Source: Bacteroidota bacterium (GTDB lineage Bacteria; Bacteroidota; Bacteroidia; Bacteroidales; Lentimicrobiaceae). From it: a stretch of DNA of 7,836 nucleotides. The notes under the pieces were generated by a model. The model had not been told where the DNA came from and did not search any database. It saw nothing but the letters and a program-made list of their open reading frames with translations. Of this stretch, positions 1 through 6,481 are shown piece by piece; the stretch's first letter is position 1, and every line of letters begins with the position of its first letter. The translations under genes were made by a program, and so were the position numbers. Location of the stretch: the NCBI GenBank assembly GCA_023428585.1, contig JAEYXG010000136.1, positions 1 through 7,836 on the forward strand, given 5' to 3'.

Positions 1-135
1 GGTTATGAGAATGCTGCCAAGATTGCTAAGAAAGCACATGCTGAAGGAACCACACTTCGACAAGCTGCCATTGAACTGGGCTTGGTAACCAATGAGCAGT
101 TTGATGAATGGGTTGATCCTGCCAAGATGATCTAG
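1..135 (+). CDS. fumC: Fumarate hydratase class II, C-terminal fragment (5' end outside window)
   Basis: Frame 1 is open from the first base and encodes 44 residues before a TAG stop at 133-135. The peptide starts GYENAAKIAKKAHAEG and ends EQFDEWVDPAKMI, which is the characteristic tail of class II fumarases (C-terminal small domain, 'GxLxxEQFDEWVxPxxM'). The enzyme interconverts fumarate and L-malate in the TCA cycle as a cytoplasmic homotetramer; the catalytic residues lie upstream, outside the window. Aspartate ammonia-lyase belongs to the same superfamily, but its tail usually reads differently around the EQFDEWV stretch, so fumarase is preferred. The gene converges with the minus-strand glycosyltransferase and looks like a housekeeping neighbour of the glycan locus rather than part of it. 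Confidence 0.85.
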   Translation, partial: GYENAAKIAKKAHAEGTTLRQAAIELGLVTNEQFDEWVDPAKMI

Positions 136-198
136 AGATTTGTTTATGGACACTTAGTGGTTAGGCTGACGACTATACACAGTTGTTGAGCTATTCTA

Positions 199-230
199 TG
201 TCTGATAGACAAATCAGTAGTATTATTTTT
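199..230 (+). terminator. Weak terminator candidate after fumC
   Basis: About 65 bases after the fumC stop, TGTCT-GAT-AGACA (199-211) can form a 5-bp stem; the overlapping CTGAT (202-206) and ATCAG (213-217) offer an alternative 5-bp stem. A T-rich tail (TATTATTTTT, 221-230) follows. The stems are short and AT-rich and the T-run is not directly adjacent, so this is only a plausible end for the fumC transcript. I see no clear terminator for the converging minus-strand gene in 136-275. Confidence 0.3.
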
Positions 231-275
231 CCAAACTGCTTATAAAAGGTTAAGGGAAATATATCAGTGTCGGGA

Positions 276-1937
276 TTAGATGGGAGACCACTCTTGAGGT
301 GGAAGCTCTTTAAGGTTTCTCATTCTCCAAATATAGAAATACTCAACAAGTACCTTTTGACGGTATATAGGTATCGTATCAGCCTTTTCTATGGTGAAAT
401 ACTGATCGTATAAATGATGGGGATCCTGATAGTCGTAGCTTGAAGTGATAAAATAGGCGTCCATACCGGGATTGAATCCTCCCCTGTATCCTGATATCCA
501 TGCATATTTGTGTGTACGATCTAAAGGTGCCATCGTGTGGAGCGTTATATCATTTGGACGAGCAACATAGTAATCAATATTGGCAGCAGGGAACCAACGG
601 TGTGAGATAATTACGGCAGTTGAGTCCATCATGCCTGTTTGCAGATCAGTATGGTAAAGTTTGCTGAAACCGGTACCCAACTGTTTCCAACCGTACATAT
701 CGAGGGTTATATCCTTAATACCTAATCGTTTGCCGGTTTGCTGATCTATTCCTTTATTCAGAAAAGTGCCGTTGAATATCTGGAGCAGGGCTACCGTTAG
801 AAATATGACTATAAAGCCCAAGCTCCATTTAAGCGTATTAGGCAGCATTTTGCCTAAATGGCCGCACTTGGTAAAGTGCCTGAGCATAAGTGCCGCTAAA
901 GGTATTAAAGTAACGTAGGCGGGCCCTGACCAGTGGGGGAGGGTGGAACGGAAGAGTGAAATGCCGAGAAATATAAGAATGAGAGGCAATGCTATATGTA
1001 CCAGCAATTGCAGGCGATTATCCCTAAAGACCGTTTTTTTCCTGAAAAAGGCTATCAATGCGGCTACTATTATTCCAAAATTAAAGGGATTATTATAGAG
1101 AATCTGGCCTCCAAGTTCGGTGGCGAATGAATCAAGCCTGAATAATCTATCGGTAACTTCAACCCTATCGCCATGAAAGGTAAAGCTTATAAAATCATTT
1201 TGGTAGTTCCACAAAAGTACCGGTAAAAAACATAAAACAGCAATGAGCACGGCAACATAGGTATACCATTTGCCAAACCATTCCTTATGTGCCATGAAAT
1301 AGAAGAATGTTCCGGCAATAATAAAAATGGAAGTGTACTTTGACAAGAGTGCCAGTCCGGTGGTCAGGCCTGCCAACAGAAAGAATAATGCCCGGCGTTG
1401 TTCAGAGATGCCTGTGTAAGTAATTGCCCCTGCCTGAATGCCGGTATTGTGTGTTGAAGCAGGTGTATTAATATCACCCGTTGGTTTGGAATCACCTATG
1501 GCCAGTATTATGAATAGGATACTCAACAGCCAGAACAGCATTTGGGGGCTATCAGGCATAATAAAGATTCCTGTTATGACGAATCCATATATTGATAGGT
1601 TATACAGAAGGGCAGCATACCATCCGGTTTGCCTGTCGGCAAGGGTGGTTCCAATCAGGTAAAGGATGATGGTATTCAAGGTGCCTGATACAATTGAGGC
1701 AAGCCTTATCCAGCCTTCAGCATCAAAGGTGAGGTTGAGGGTAAACAGTTGGATAAACCATCCCACCATGGGCGGATGGTCAAAATGGCTCAGATCAGGA
1801 TAAAGGGCATAGGTGATATAGTAAACCTCGTCATTGCCAAGTTCAACAACAGAGCCCAAGATTAACCTTAAAGCCGTGGAAATAAGCAGTAAAGTCAAAA
1901 GACGATAATCTTTCAAACTAGAAAAGAAGTTACACAT
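276..1937 (-). CDS. GT39/PMT-family membrane glycosyltransferase
   Basis: The 553-residue product is a polytopic membrane protein of the GT39 / ArnT-like superfamily (GT-C fold), enzymes that move a sugar from a polyprenyl- or dolichyl-phosphate donor to protein or lipid outside the inner membrane. The first extracytoplasmic loop carries the family signature: GNDEVYY (residues 34-40) with the acidic pair D36-E37 expected to be catalytic, then LSHFDHPPMVGW (49-60). Hydrophobic helices fall roughly at 12-29, 82-99, 106-125, 131-147, 183-216, 225-243, 284-297, 310-327, 337-352 and 370-387. A soluble region of about 165 residues follows and ends near WSPI. Residues about 148-182 form a polar, Thr/Gly-rich insert between helices. 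The ATG at 1937 leaves 27 bp to the upstream GH30 stop and sits about 18 bp after a candidate -7 box. Acceptor and sugar cannot be deduced. A role in protein O-glycosylation or lipid modification is possible. Confidence 0.85.
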   Translation of the reverse strand: MCNFFSSLKDYRLLTLLLISTALRLILGSVVELGNDEVYYITYALYPDLSHFDHPPMVGWFIQLFTLNLTFDAEGWIRLASIVSGTLNTIILYLIGTTLADRQTGWYAALLYNLSIYGFVITGIFIMPDSPQMLFWLLSILFIILAIGDSKPTGDINTPASTHNTGIQAGAITYTGISEQRRALFFLLAGLTTGLALLSKYTSIFIIAGTFFYFMAHKEWFGKWYTYVAVLIAVLCFLPVLLWNYQNDFISFTFHGDRVEVTDRLFRLDSFATELGGQILYNNPFNFGIIVAALIAFFRKKTVFRDNRLQLLVHIALPLILIFLGISLFRSTLPHWSGPAYVTLIPLAALMLRHFTKCGHLGKMLPNTLKWSLGFIVIFLTVALLQIFNGTFLNKGIDQQTGKRLGIKDITLDMYGWKQLGTGFSKLYHTDLQTGMMDSTAVIISHRWFPAANIDYYVARPNDITLHTMAPLDRTHKYAWISGYRGGFNPGMDAYFITSSYDYQDPHHLYDQYFTIEKADTIPIYRQKVLVEYFYIWRMRNLKELPPQEWSPI

Positions 1938-1955
1938 AAACTAAATTAGCTTATG

Positions 1956-1984
1956 CAAAGGTAATCAAAACACCAGAGTGGCAA
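1956..1984 (-). promoter_or_regulatory. Candidate Bacteroidota promoter for the GT39 gene
   Basis: On the minus strand TACCTTTG (reverse complement of 1956-1963) matches the TAnnTTTG -7 consensus exactly, with a TTG (reverse complement of 1982-1984) 18 bases upstream as a reduced -33 box. The -33 part lies inside the last codons of the GH30 gene. The implied leader is only about 10-15 bases before the ATG at 1937. If real, it lets the glycosyltransferase be transcribed independently of the glycan-responsive GH30 promoter. Read-through from GH30 is equally possible. Confidence 0.4.
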
Positions 1985-3422
1985 TGCTATGCGGTAGACT
2001 CTTAACGGGAACAGCCTGACCATCTACCCACAGAAAGTAATCGGTTTCCTTGTCCGTTTGATTCATTACAATAACAACCACTGAGCCATCGGGATTGAGG
2101 AAAGCTGTTGACAACAGCTGGCTGCGACTGGGAGAAGCAATGATTCTCTTGGCTCCCGGTTGGATAAACTTTGAAAAGTGACCGATATAGAAAAAGGAAT
2201 TGGTGTATTTTAACTGACCGGTTCGCGTATCGCCATGCAATGGGGCGAAACAGAAGTTGCCAACATGATTCGGGCCTCCTGTTTCATCCAACAGGATATT
2301 CCAGTCGGTCCATCCTTCGGCTCCATTATTGAAATCGTGAATCATTGATTCGCCATACTCCTCGCCCAATGACCACATATTATACTCGGTTGAATCAAAG
2401 TTCTCGGCTGTGCCTTCCGTGAAGAACAGATGCATGTCAGGAAAAGCTTCCTTAACCTTCCTGAGGTTATCAAACATAGGATCTCCGCCACTCCAGTCTT
2501 CATACCAGTGAAATCCTAAACCCCAGACATATTTTTTAACCTCCGGATCAGCAAAATAAGTTTGTGCACGCTGGTATATCAGGTCCCTGTTATGGTCCCA
2601 CATCATAATTTTAACATCCTGCAGACCTTCCTGATGCATGGTAGGGCCCAGATTGTTAACCAGGAAATCACGTTCTTCTTCAGCGGTGAAGATGCAGCTT
2701 TCCCAGGTTTGTTTGGCCATTGGTTCATTTTGAATGGTAATTCCCCAAACCGGTATTCCTTCAGCCTCATAGCTCCTGATGAATTTGACGAAATAATTTG
2801 CCCATGGCTGATAGAATTCAGGCAACAGTTTACCGCCCTGCAGCATATTATTTGTGTTTTTCATAAAAGCCGGAGGACTCCAAGGACTTGCATAGAATGT
2901 AACATTGCCGCCTGCTTTTTTTATGGCCTTTTTAATCAGCGGAATTTTGAATTGTTTATCGTGTTTGATGCTGAAACTCTTTAATTCAGTATCGCCCTCC
3001 TCTATGTAGGTATAACTGCCGCTTGAAAAGTCGCAGCTATGGATATTGGTTCTGATCAAATTATAACCTATACCCTTGTCTTTATCAAAATAGGCAGTTA
3101 AGACCTGCTCCTGGATATCAACAGGTAGTTTTGCAAAAGTTTCGGCTGAGGCGTCTGTAATGGCACCGCCAATACCCACGAAGTCCTGAAAAGTTTTAGT
3201 AGGATCAACAAAAACGCACACCTGGGTTTCAAGGGGTTGTCCAAATGATTTGAAATAGTCGTTGGAGGTTGGTGTAAGCCTGAAGTTGGTGTTTTCAGCA
3301 GTAGTATAAACCGTTACTTTTTTAACAATAGGTGAGTAACTGATGGTTTTATTCTGAGCTATAGTTTGAAATGCTGCAGAAACAAACAATAAAATGAGGA
3401 GAAGGATCCTGTATAATTTCAT
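1965..3422 (-). CDS. Secreted GH30 beta-glucosidase/beta-glucanase
   Basis: The 485-residue product is a glycoside hydrolase family 30 enzyme (glucosylceramidase-like). Residues 1-22 form a type I signal peptide (basic MKLYR, Leu-rich core, T-I-A before the likely cut), with no lipobox, so it is probably periplasmic. The catalytic barrel shows FVGIGGAITDASAETF (81-96), ASPWSPPAFMK (178-188), ITIQNEP (228-234) with E233 as acid/base, and FFTEGTAE (333-340) with E336 as nucleophile. Their separation of about 103 residues is that of family 30. TDWNILLDETGGPNH (372-386) is also typical. The last ~70 residues (from about 420) form the usual C-terminal beta-sandwich, containing IVMNQTDKETDYFLW. Length fits the family. 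Bacterial GH30 enzymes of this kind near GH16 and SusC genes often remove beta-1,6-linked glucose from laminarin. That specificity is inferred from context; subfamily cannot be fixed by eye. Confidence 0.9.
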   Translation of the reverse strand: MKLYRILLLILLFVSAAFQTIAQNKTISYSPIVKKVTVYTTAENTNFRLTPTSNDYFKSFGQPLETQVCVFVDPTKTFQDFVGIGGAITDASAETFAKLPVDIQEQVLTAYFDKDKGIGYNLIRTNIHSCDFSSGSYTYIEEGDTELKSFSIKHDKQFKIPLIKKAIKKAGGNVTFYASPWSPPAFMKNTNNMLQGGKLLPEFYQPWANYFVKFIRSYEAEGIPVWGITIQNEPMAKQTWESCIFTAEEERDFLVNNLGPTMHQEGLQDVKIMMWDHNRDLIYQRAQTYFADPEVKKYVWGLGFHWYEDWSGGDPMFDNLRKVKEAFPDMHLFFTEGTAENFDSTEYNMWSLGEEYGESMIHDFNNGAEGWTDWNILLDETGGPNHVGNFCFAPLHGDTRTGQLKYTNSFFYIGHFSKFIQPGAKRIIASPSRSQLLSTAFLNPDGSVVVIVMNQTDKETDYFLWVDGQAVPVKSLPHSIATLVF

Positions 3423-3441
3423 GTCTGATATGATTTGATGA

Positions 3442-3586
3442 TGTAAAGATAATTGTTTGGACCATATTAAAACAAAGAATCGGTCATAAAGATCATTGTC
3501 GGGTGAAATGATCTGATTTATAACATGGAAGTGAAAAAATGTTCCTTTTCAAAAAAAAATTAGCCGTTTCCATAAAGATTATTGTC
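3442..3586 (+). repeat. Three copies of a 16-bp element, YRTAAAGATNATTGTY
   Basis: Copies lie at 3442-3457 (TGTAAAGATAATTGTT), 3485-3500 (CATAAAGATCATTGTC) and 3571-3586 (CATAAAGATTATTGTC). The last two differ at one base; the first differs from them at three further positions. All have the same orientation, and the starts are 43 and 86 bp apart, about four and eight helical turns. Copy two flanks the GH30 -33 box and copy three ends 6 bases before the -33 box of the PKD gene, as expected for regulator binding sites. Part of the shared core (reverse complement ATCTTTA) resembles a -7 box, so copy one may simply be the promoter. Confidence 0.5.
3444..3476 (-). promoter_or_regulatory. Candidate promoter of the GH30 gene
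   Basis: Read on the minus strand, TTTG (reverse complement of 3473-3476) is followed after 21 bases by TATCTTTA (reverse complement of 3444-3451), one mismatch from the Bacteroidota TAnnTTTG -7 box. The start of transcription would fall about 15 bases before the GH30 ATG at 3422. The -7 box lies inside the most degenerate copy of the 16-bp element, and a better copy (3485-3500) sits 8 bases upstream of the -33 box, a suitable place for an activator. Confidence 0.45.
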
Positions 3587-3592
3587 CAATTA

Positions 3593-3624
3593 TTTGTTAT
3601 ATGGGCTAATCAGAGTTATCTTTG
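3593..3624 (+). promoter_or_regulatory. Promoter of the PKD lipoprotein gene and probably the downstream genes
   Basis: TTTG (3593-3596), 20 bases, then TATCTTTG (3617-3624) is an exact match to the Bacteroidota primary sigma-factor promoter (TTTG / TAnnTTTG). Transcription would begin near 3630, giving an unusually long leader of about 145 bases before the ATG at 3776. A copy of the 16-bp element ends 6 bases upstream of the -33 box. It is the only convincing promoter I see on the plus strand of this locus. Confidence 0.65.
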
Positions 3625-3775
3625 TACATTACGTAAGGTAAACTAATGGATTAACCGAGTTATTTGTTGGATACATATAGTGTAAACAGGTAGCCGGGTG
3701 TTGGCATTTTTTGATTGAAGCTATATGAAATTATAGTTATAAACCATTGATTTTAAACAAAACCAACTAAAAACC

Positions 3776-5497
3776 ATGAAACAAACATTGAAACTAAGCT
3801 GGGTACTTATAGCACTCCTGGCAATTACAGTAATTTCATCATGTAAGAAGGATGATGATGATCCAAAGAAGGAAGTAATAGCGGGATTTACCTACACCAT
3901 TGATGCAGAGAATTCATTGATGGTATCTTTTACGAGCACTTCTCAGAATGCCACTTCATTGAGCTGGGATTTTGGTGATGGCGGAACTTCTACTGAAACC
4001 AATCCAACTCATACATACACAGCAGCTGGTGAGTACCAGGTAAAACTGACAGCTACCGGTGAAGGAGGAACAGACCAGGTTACACAACCCCTTAGTATTG
4101 TTAATGCCAATGAGCTGTTGACAATATTAACAGGAGGAACAGAGAAAACATGGAAACTGCTTCGTGATGTTTCTACAGGAAGGTACCCTCTTGAATGTGG
4201 ACCTGAAGCTAATCCTGGAGAAATTTGGTGGGCTATGGGCCGAAACAATGATGAACTGGGAAACCGCCCATGTATGCTTAACGATGAATGGGTTTTCAAA
4301 GCAAATGGTGATATGGTCTTTGATGCAAAGGGTGATTACTGGGGTGAAACCGGAGTATTTGCTGATGATCTGAAAGACCGATGCAATTCAACTGATGACA
4401 TGAGAGGTCCTAATGGTGAGGATTTATCTGCATGGAATAATGGCACTCACCAGTGGTCCATTGATGAAGGCAATTTGACTGTAACCGGCCTTGGAGCATT
4501 TATTGGTTTGCAAAAAATTGGTACAGACCTGGAGGTTAAACTGCCACAGGAATCAGTAACCTATAAGATTACAAAACTATCAGAAGGTTCGACAGACACT
4601 TTAGCACTGGAAACCACATATGACAATGGGAATGGCCACTGGAGAGTGATTTTGGTTCACTACGATAATCCTAATGACGAACCTCCATTAGTTGGTCCTA
4701 AACCTGTTGTTAACTTTGATCTTGTGTTAGAAGGATCAACCATTACTCTAACTAACAATACCACAAATGCAACCAGCTATCTATGGGACTTTGGTGATAA
4801 TCAGACTTCCACAGAATTAAATCCAACCCATACATATACCACAACAGGAGCATTCAATATTACACTGACTGCAACAAATGCCAATGGGTCGGGTGAAGGT
4901 GTTAAAATGATTTTTTTAGGTGATCCTAACACTTTAACTGATGCTCTATTACAGGGCGGTGCTTGGAAAATACGCAATCAGGCTATTTCAGTATTTGTAG
5001 GTTCAACTCTCGGTAACCCCGATTGGTGGCAGGTTCCTTATGCTGATATGCAGCCAGGTGGTGGTTGGGCTTGTATTATGGACGATGAGTTCATCTTCAG
5101 TGCCGGTGGTGCCTATGAATACAAAACAAACGGTGGTGCCCGCAACGATGGTTACAAAGGACAGGCTGCAGGTTGTTATCTTGATTCTGAACTTGCAACT
5201 CAAGACTTCCCATTCAAGTCGGCTATTCACAGTTGGGTACTGAATACTGATGGCGAAAGGCCATACATTGTTCTTACCAATGGTGCTTCAGAAGCTGCTT
5301 TTGTTGGATTCTACAAAGGATGGTACGGCGGAGAAAACGATGCAAACTCTACTGCTCCAAATGGTGGATTACCTACTAATAGGTATGAAGTGTTGGGTTA
5401 TGGCAATAATGGAACTAATGAGTTTTTATTCCTGACTGTTGACCTTAATGGCGATGCAGCTGATGGTGCATCATGGTCAGTAATTCTGGAGAGGTAA
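3776..5497 (+). CDS. Surface lipoprotein with two PKD domains, each followed by a copy of an unknown domain
   Basis: The 573-residue product starts with a lipoprotein signal peptide (hydrophobic LIALLAITVISSC, lipid-bearing Cys at C23), followed by KKDDDDP. This fits the C-x-K-(D/E)2 export signal that sends Bacteroidota lipoproteins to the cell surface. The order is PKD1 (about 36-109; SWDFGDGGTSTETNPTHTY at 63-81), unknown domain X1 (about 113-297), PKD2 (about 309-382; LWDFGDNQTSTELNPTHTY at 336-354), and X2 (about 385-573). X1 and X2 align at several points: CMLNDEWVF (166-174) with CIMDDEFIF (433-441), C203 with C467, HQW (225-227) with HSW (485-487), and HWRVIL (288-293) with SWSVIL (566-571). 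No catalytic motif is recognised. PKD domains usually act as spacers or glycan-contacting modules. Beside GH16 and SusC this is best read as a surface glycan-binding protein. The ATG at 3776 follows an A-rich stretch and gives a proper signal peptide. Confidence 0.85.
   Translation: MKQTLKLSWVLIALLAITVISSCKKDDDDPKKEVIAGFTYTIDAENSLMVSFTSTSQNATSLSWDFGDGGTSTETNPTHTYTAAGEYQVKLTATGEGGTDQVTQPLSIVNANELLTILTGGTEKTWKLLRDVSTGRYPLECGPEANPGEIWWAMGRNNDELGNRPCMLNDEWVFKANGDMVFDAKGDYWGETGVFADDLKDRCNSTDDMRGPNGEDLSAWNNGTHQWSIDEGNLTVTGLGAFIGLQKIGTDLEVKLPQESVTYKITKLSEGSTDTLALETTYDNGNGHWRVILVHYDNPNDEPPLVGPKPVVNFDLVLEGSTITLTNNTTNATSYLWDFGDNQTSTELNPTHTYTTTGAFNITLTATNANGSGEGVKMIFLGDPNTLTDALLQGGAWKIRNQAISVFVGSTLGNPDWWQVPYADMQPGGGWACIMDDEFIFSAGGAYEYKTNGGARNDGYKGQAAGCYLDSELATQDFPFKSAIHSWVLNTDGERPYIVLTNGASEAAFVGFYKGWYGGENDANSTAPNGGLPTNRYEVLGYGNNGTNEFLFLTVDLNGDAADGASWSVILER
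3878..5494 (+). repeat. Internal tandem duplication (PKD-X unit, two copies)
   Basis: The coding region is built from two diverged units, about 3878-4666 (PKD1 + X1) and 4700-5494 (PKD2 + X2), linked by a Pro-rich hinge (DEPPLVGPKP, residues 301-310). The offset between matching motifs is about 267-273 codons. The PKD parts are still similar in DNA (3965 and 4784 onward, both encoding WDFGD...NPTHTYT). The X parts keep only scattered anchors, so the duplication is old or the halves have specialised. Confidence 0.7.
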
Positions 5498-5519
5498 TTT
5501 ATTGTATTAAGTTCTTTTT

Positions 5520-5563
5520 AATCAAGAGTGAGATTATTTTAAATATCTCACTCTTGATTTTTT
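5520..5563 (+). terminator. Strong intrinsic terminator between the PKD and GH16 genes
   Basis: Bases 5520-5534 (AATCAAGAGTGAGAT) and 5545-5559 (ATCTCACTCTTGATT) are perfect reverse complements, a 15-bp stem with a 10-base loop, ending in a six-T run (5558-5563). The hairpin begins 22 bases after the PKD stop at 5497. It would end or sharply reduce transcription before GH16, or protect the 3' end of a processed PKD transcript. The opposite strand lacks an equivalent T-run, so it acts on plus-strand transcription. Confidence 0.8.
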
Positions 5564-5568
5564 AAATA

Positions 5569-6375
5569 ATGGTAACCATGAGAATTTTCCAATTTTTGGT
5601 CCTGCTTACAGTTGCTGTCAGTTGCACTTCAAAGGATGAAACACTGATTTGGAGTGATGAATTCAATGGCACCGGATTGCCTGATAGCACCTACTGGTTG
5701 TATGATATTGGAGCAACCGGCTATGGCAATAATGAGATACAGAATTATACGGATAATTTGGCTAATTGTCGTCAGGAGAATGGTTCATTGATCATTGAAG
5801 CGCATAAGAATGGTGATGAATGGACATCAGCCAGATTAAAAAGTAAAAACAAATTCAACTTTACCTACGGGAAAATTGTTTTTAGAGCAAAACTGCCATC
5901 AGGAAGTGGCACATGGCCGGCCTTATGGCTTTTGGCTGAGAATATTGATATGCTTGGTTGGCCTGCCGGTGGTGAAATAGATGTTATGGAACATGTAGGC
6001 AAAAATCCGGGTGTTGTGCAGTGCGCACTGCATACAACATCAAGTTATGGCAATACTGTGAATAAAATGGAATATGGTGTTCCCGATTTTAATACTGATT
6101 TTCACACTTATGAAGCTAGCCGCACAGCAGATAAGATTGATTTTCTGGTGGATGGGAAATTGTATTATACCTATAAACCGTCAGTAAAAAATGAAGACAC
6201 CTGGCCCTTTGATTCACCTTTCTTCATTATTATGAATATAGCAATGGGTGGAAACTGGGGGAGTGATACACAATATGAAACCAACAATTTGAAAAATGGC
6301 ATTGAACCATCACTAACAACTGCCCGTATGGAAGTTGATTATGTTAGGGTATATGCAAATGAAGCAACCAGATAA
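5569..6375 (+). CDS. GH16 endo-beta-1,3-glucanase (laminarinase-like), lipoprotein
   Basis: The 268-residue product is a single-domain GH16 hydrolase. The active-site strand reads GEIDVMEHVG (residues 135-144), the E-x-D-x-x-E motif with the extra Met typical of laminarinases and other beta-1,3-glucan-active members: E136 nucleophile, D138 assisting, E141 acid/base. Other family marks are WSDEFNG (28-34), YGKIVFRAKLPSGSGTWPALW (spread over 100-120), NIAMGGNWG (223-231) and the closing MEVDYVRVYA (254-263). The signal peptide ends VAVSC with C19 as lipid anchor. The following TSKDE contains a K-D-E that may favour surface display. No binding module is attached; the neighbouring PKD lipoprotein may supply that. 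A second ATG at 5578 would remove MVT and give a more usual basic start (MRIFQ), so the true start is uncertain. The enzyme should cleave beta-1,3-glucan chains such as laminarin; mixed-linkage glucan is an alternative. Confidence 0.9.
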   Translation: MVTMRIFQFLVLLTVAVSCTSKDETLIWSDEFNGTGLPDSTYWLYDIGATGYGNNEIQNYTDNLANCRQENGSLIIEAHKNGDEWTSARLKSKNKFNFTYGKIVFRAKLPSGSGTWPALWLLAENIDMLGWPAGGEIDVMEHVGKNPGVVQCALHTTSSYGNTVNKMEYGVPDFNTDFHTYEASRTADKIDFLVDGKLYYTYKPSVKNEDTWPFDSPFFIIMNIAMGGNWGSDTQYETNNLKNGIEPSLTTARMEVDYVRVYANEATR

Positions 6376-6481
6376 TCGACAGGCATTACATTCAATTAGA
6401 CAATAGCAAGATGAATGCTTCTGCATGAATTGAGAACTACTTTAATAATGGAATAGTCATTAGAAACCAATATAATAGGAT

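Larger units (their letters stand above)
3423..3775. other. Divergent regulatory region between GH30 and the PKD lipoprotein
   Basis: This 353-bp region contains no credible gene. It separates the minus-strand GH30 gene from the plus-strand PKD/GH16/SusC genes. It holds one Bacteroidota-type promoter candidate in each direction, three copies of a 16-bp element, an A6 tract (3534-3539), a T4 (3546-3549) and an A9 tract (3551-3559) likely to bend the DNA midway between the promoters, and a long leader (about 3631-3775) for the PKD gene. In the leader, CTATA-TGAAAT-TATAG (3721-3736) could make a small AU hairpin. A 9-mer TTATTTGTT occurs at 3590-3598 and again at 3660-3668. The layout suggests coordinated control of both directions by one regulator, whose gene is not in the window. 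Confidence 0.7.

Noticed and set aside
1438..1662. A 74-codon plus-strand frame within the GT39 gene
   Set aside because: Antisense to conserved transmembrane coding sequence, with no family resemblance and no promoter.
2562..2984. A 140-codon plus-strand open frame opposite the GH30 gene
   Set aside because: It lies wholly antisense to a well-supported GH30 catalytic domain, has no recognisable motif, and its Cys/Phe-rich composition is typical of a shadow frame.
3590..3668. 9-mer TTATTTGTT repeated 70 bp apart as a second regulatory repeat
   Set aside because: A short AT-rich 9-mer is expected by chance in such DNA, and one copy simply contains the -33 box.
4009..4299. Minus-strand 96-codon frame within the PKD gene, plus other short frames on both strands between 4164 and 5435
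   Set aside because: All overlap the PKD lipoprotein gene, whose domains and internal duplication prove its frame; none shows a signal, motif or start context of its own.
6391..6434. Possible hairpin between GH16 and susC (TCAATT...AATTGA with inner ATGC-TTCT-GCAT)
   Set aside because: The stems are short, the outer pair is separated by 30 bases, and no T-run follows, so it is not a supportable terminator or regulatory structure.
6436..6450. TACTTTAA as a -7 box for susC
   Set aside because: It departs from TAnnTTTG at two fixed positions and no -33 TTTG lies at suitable spacing.
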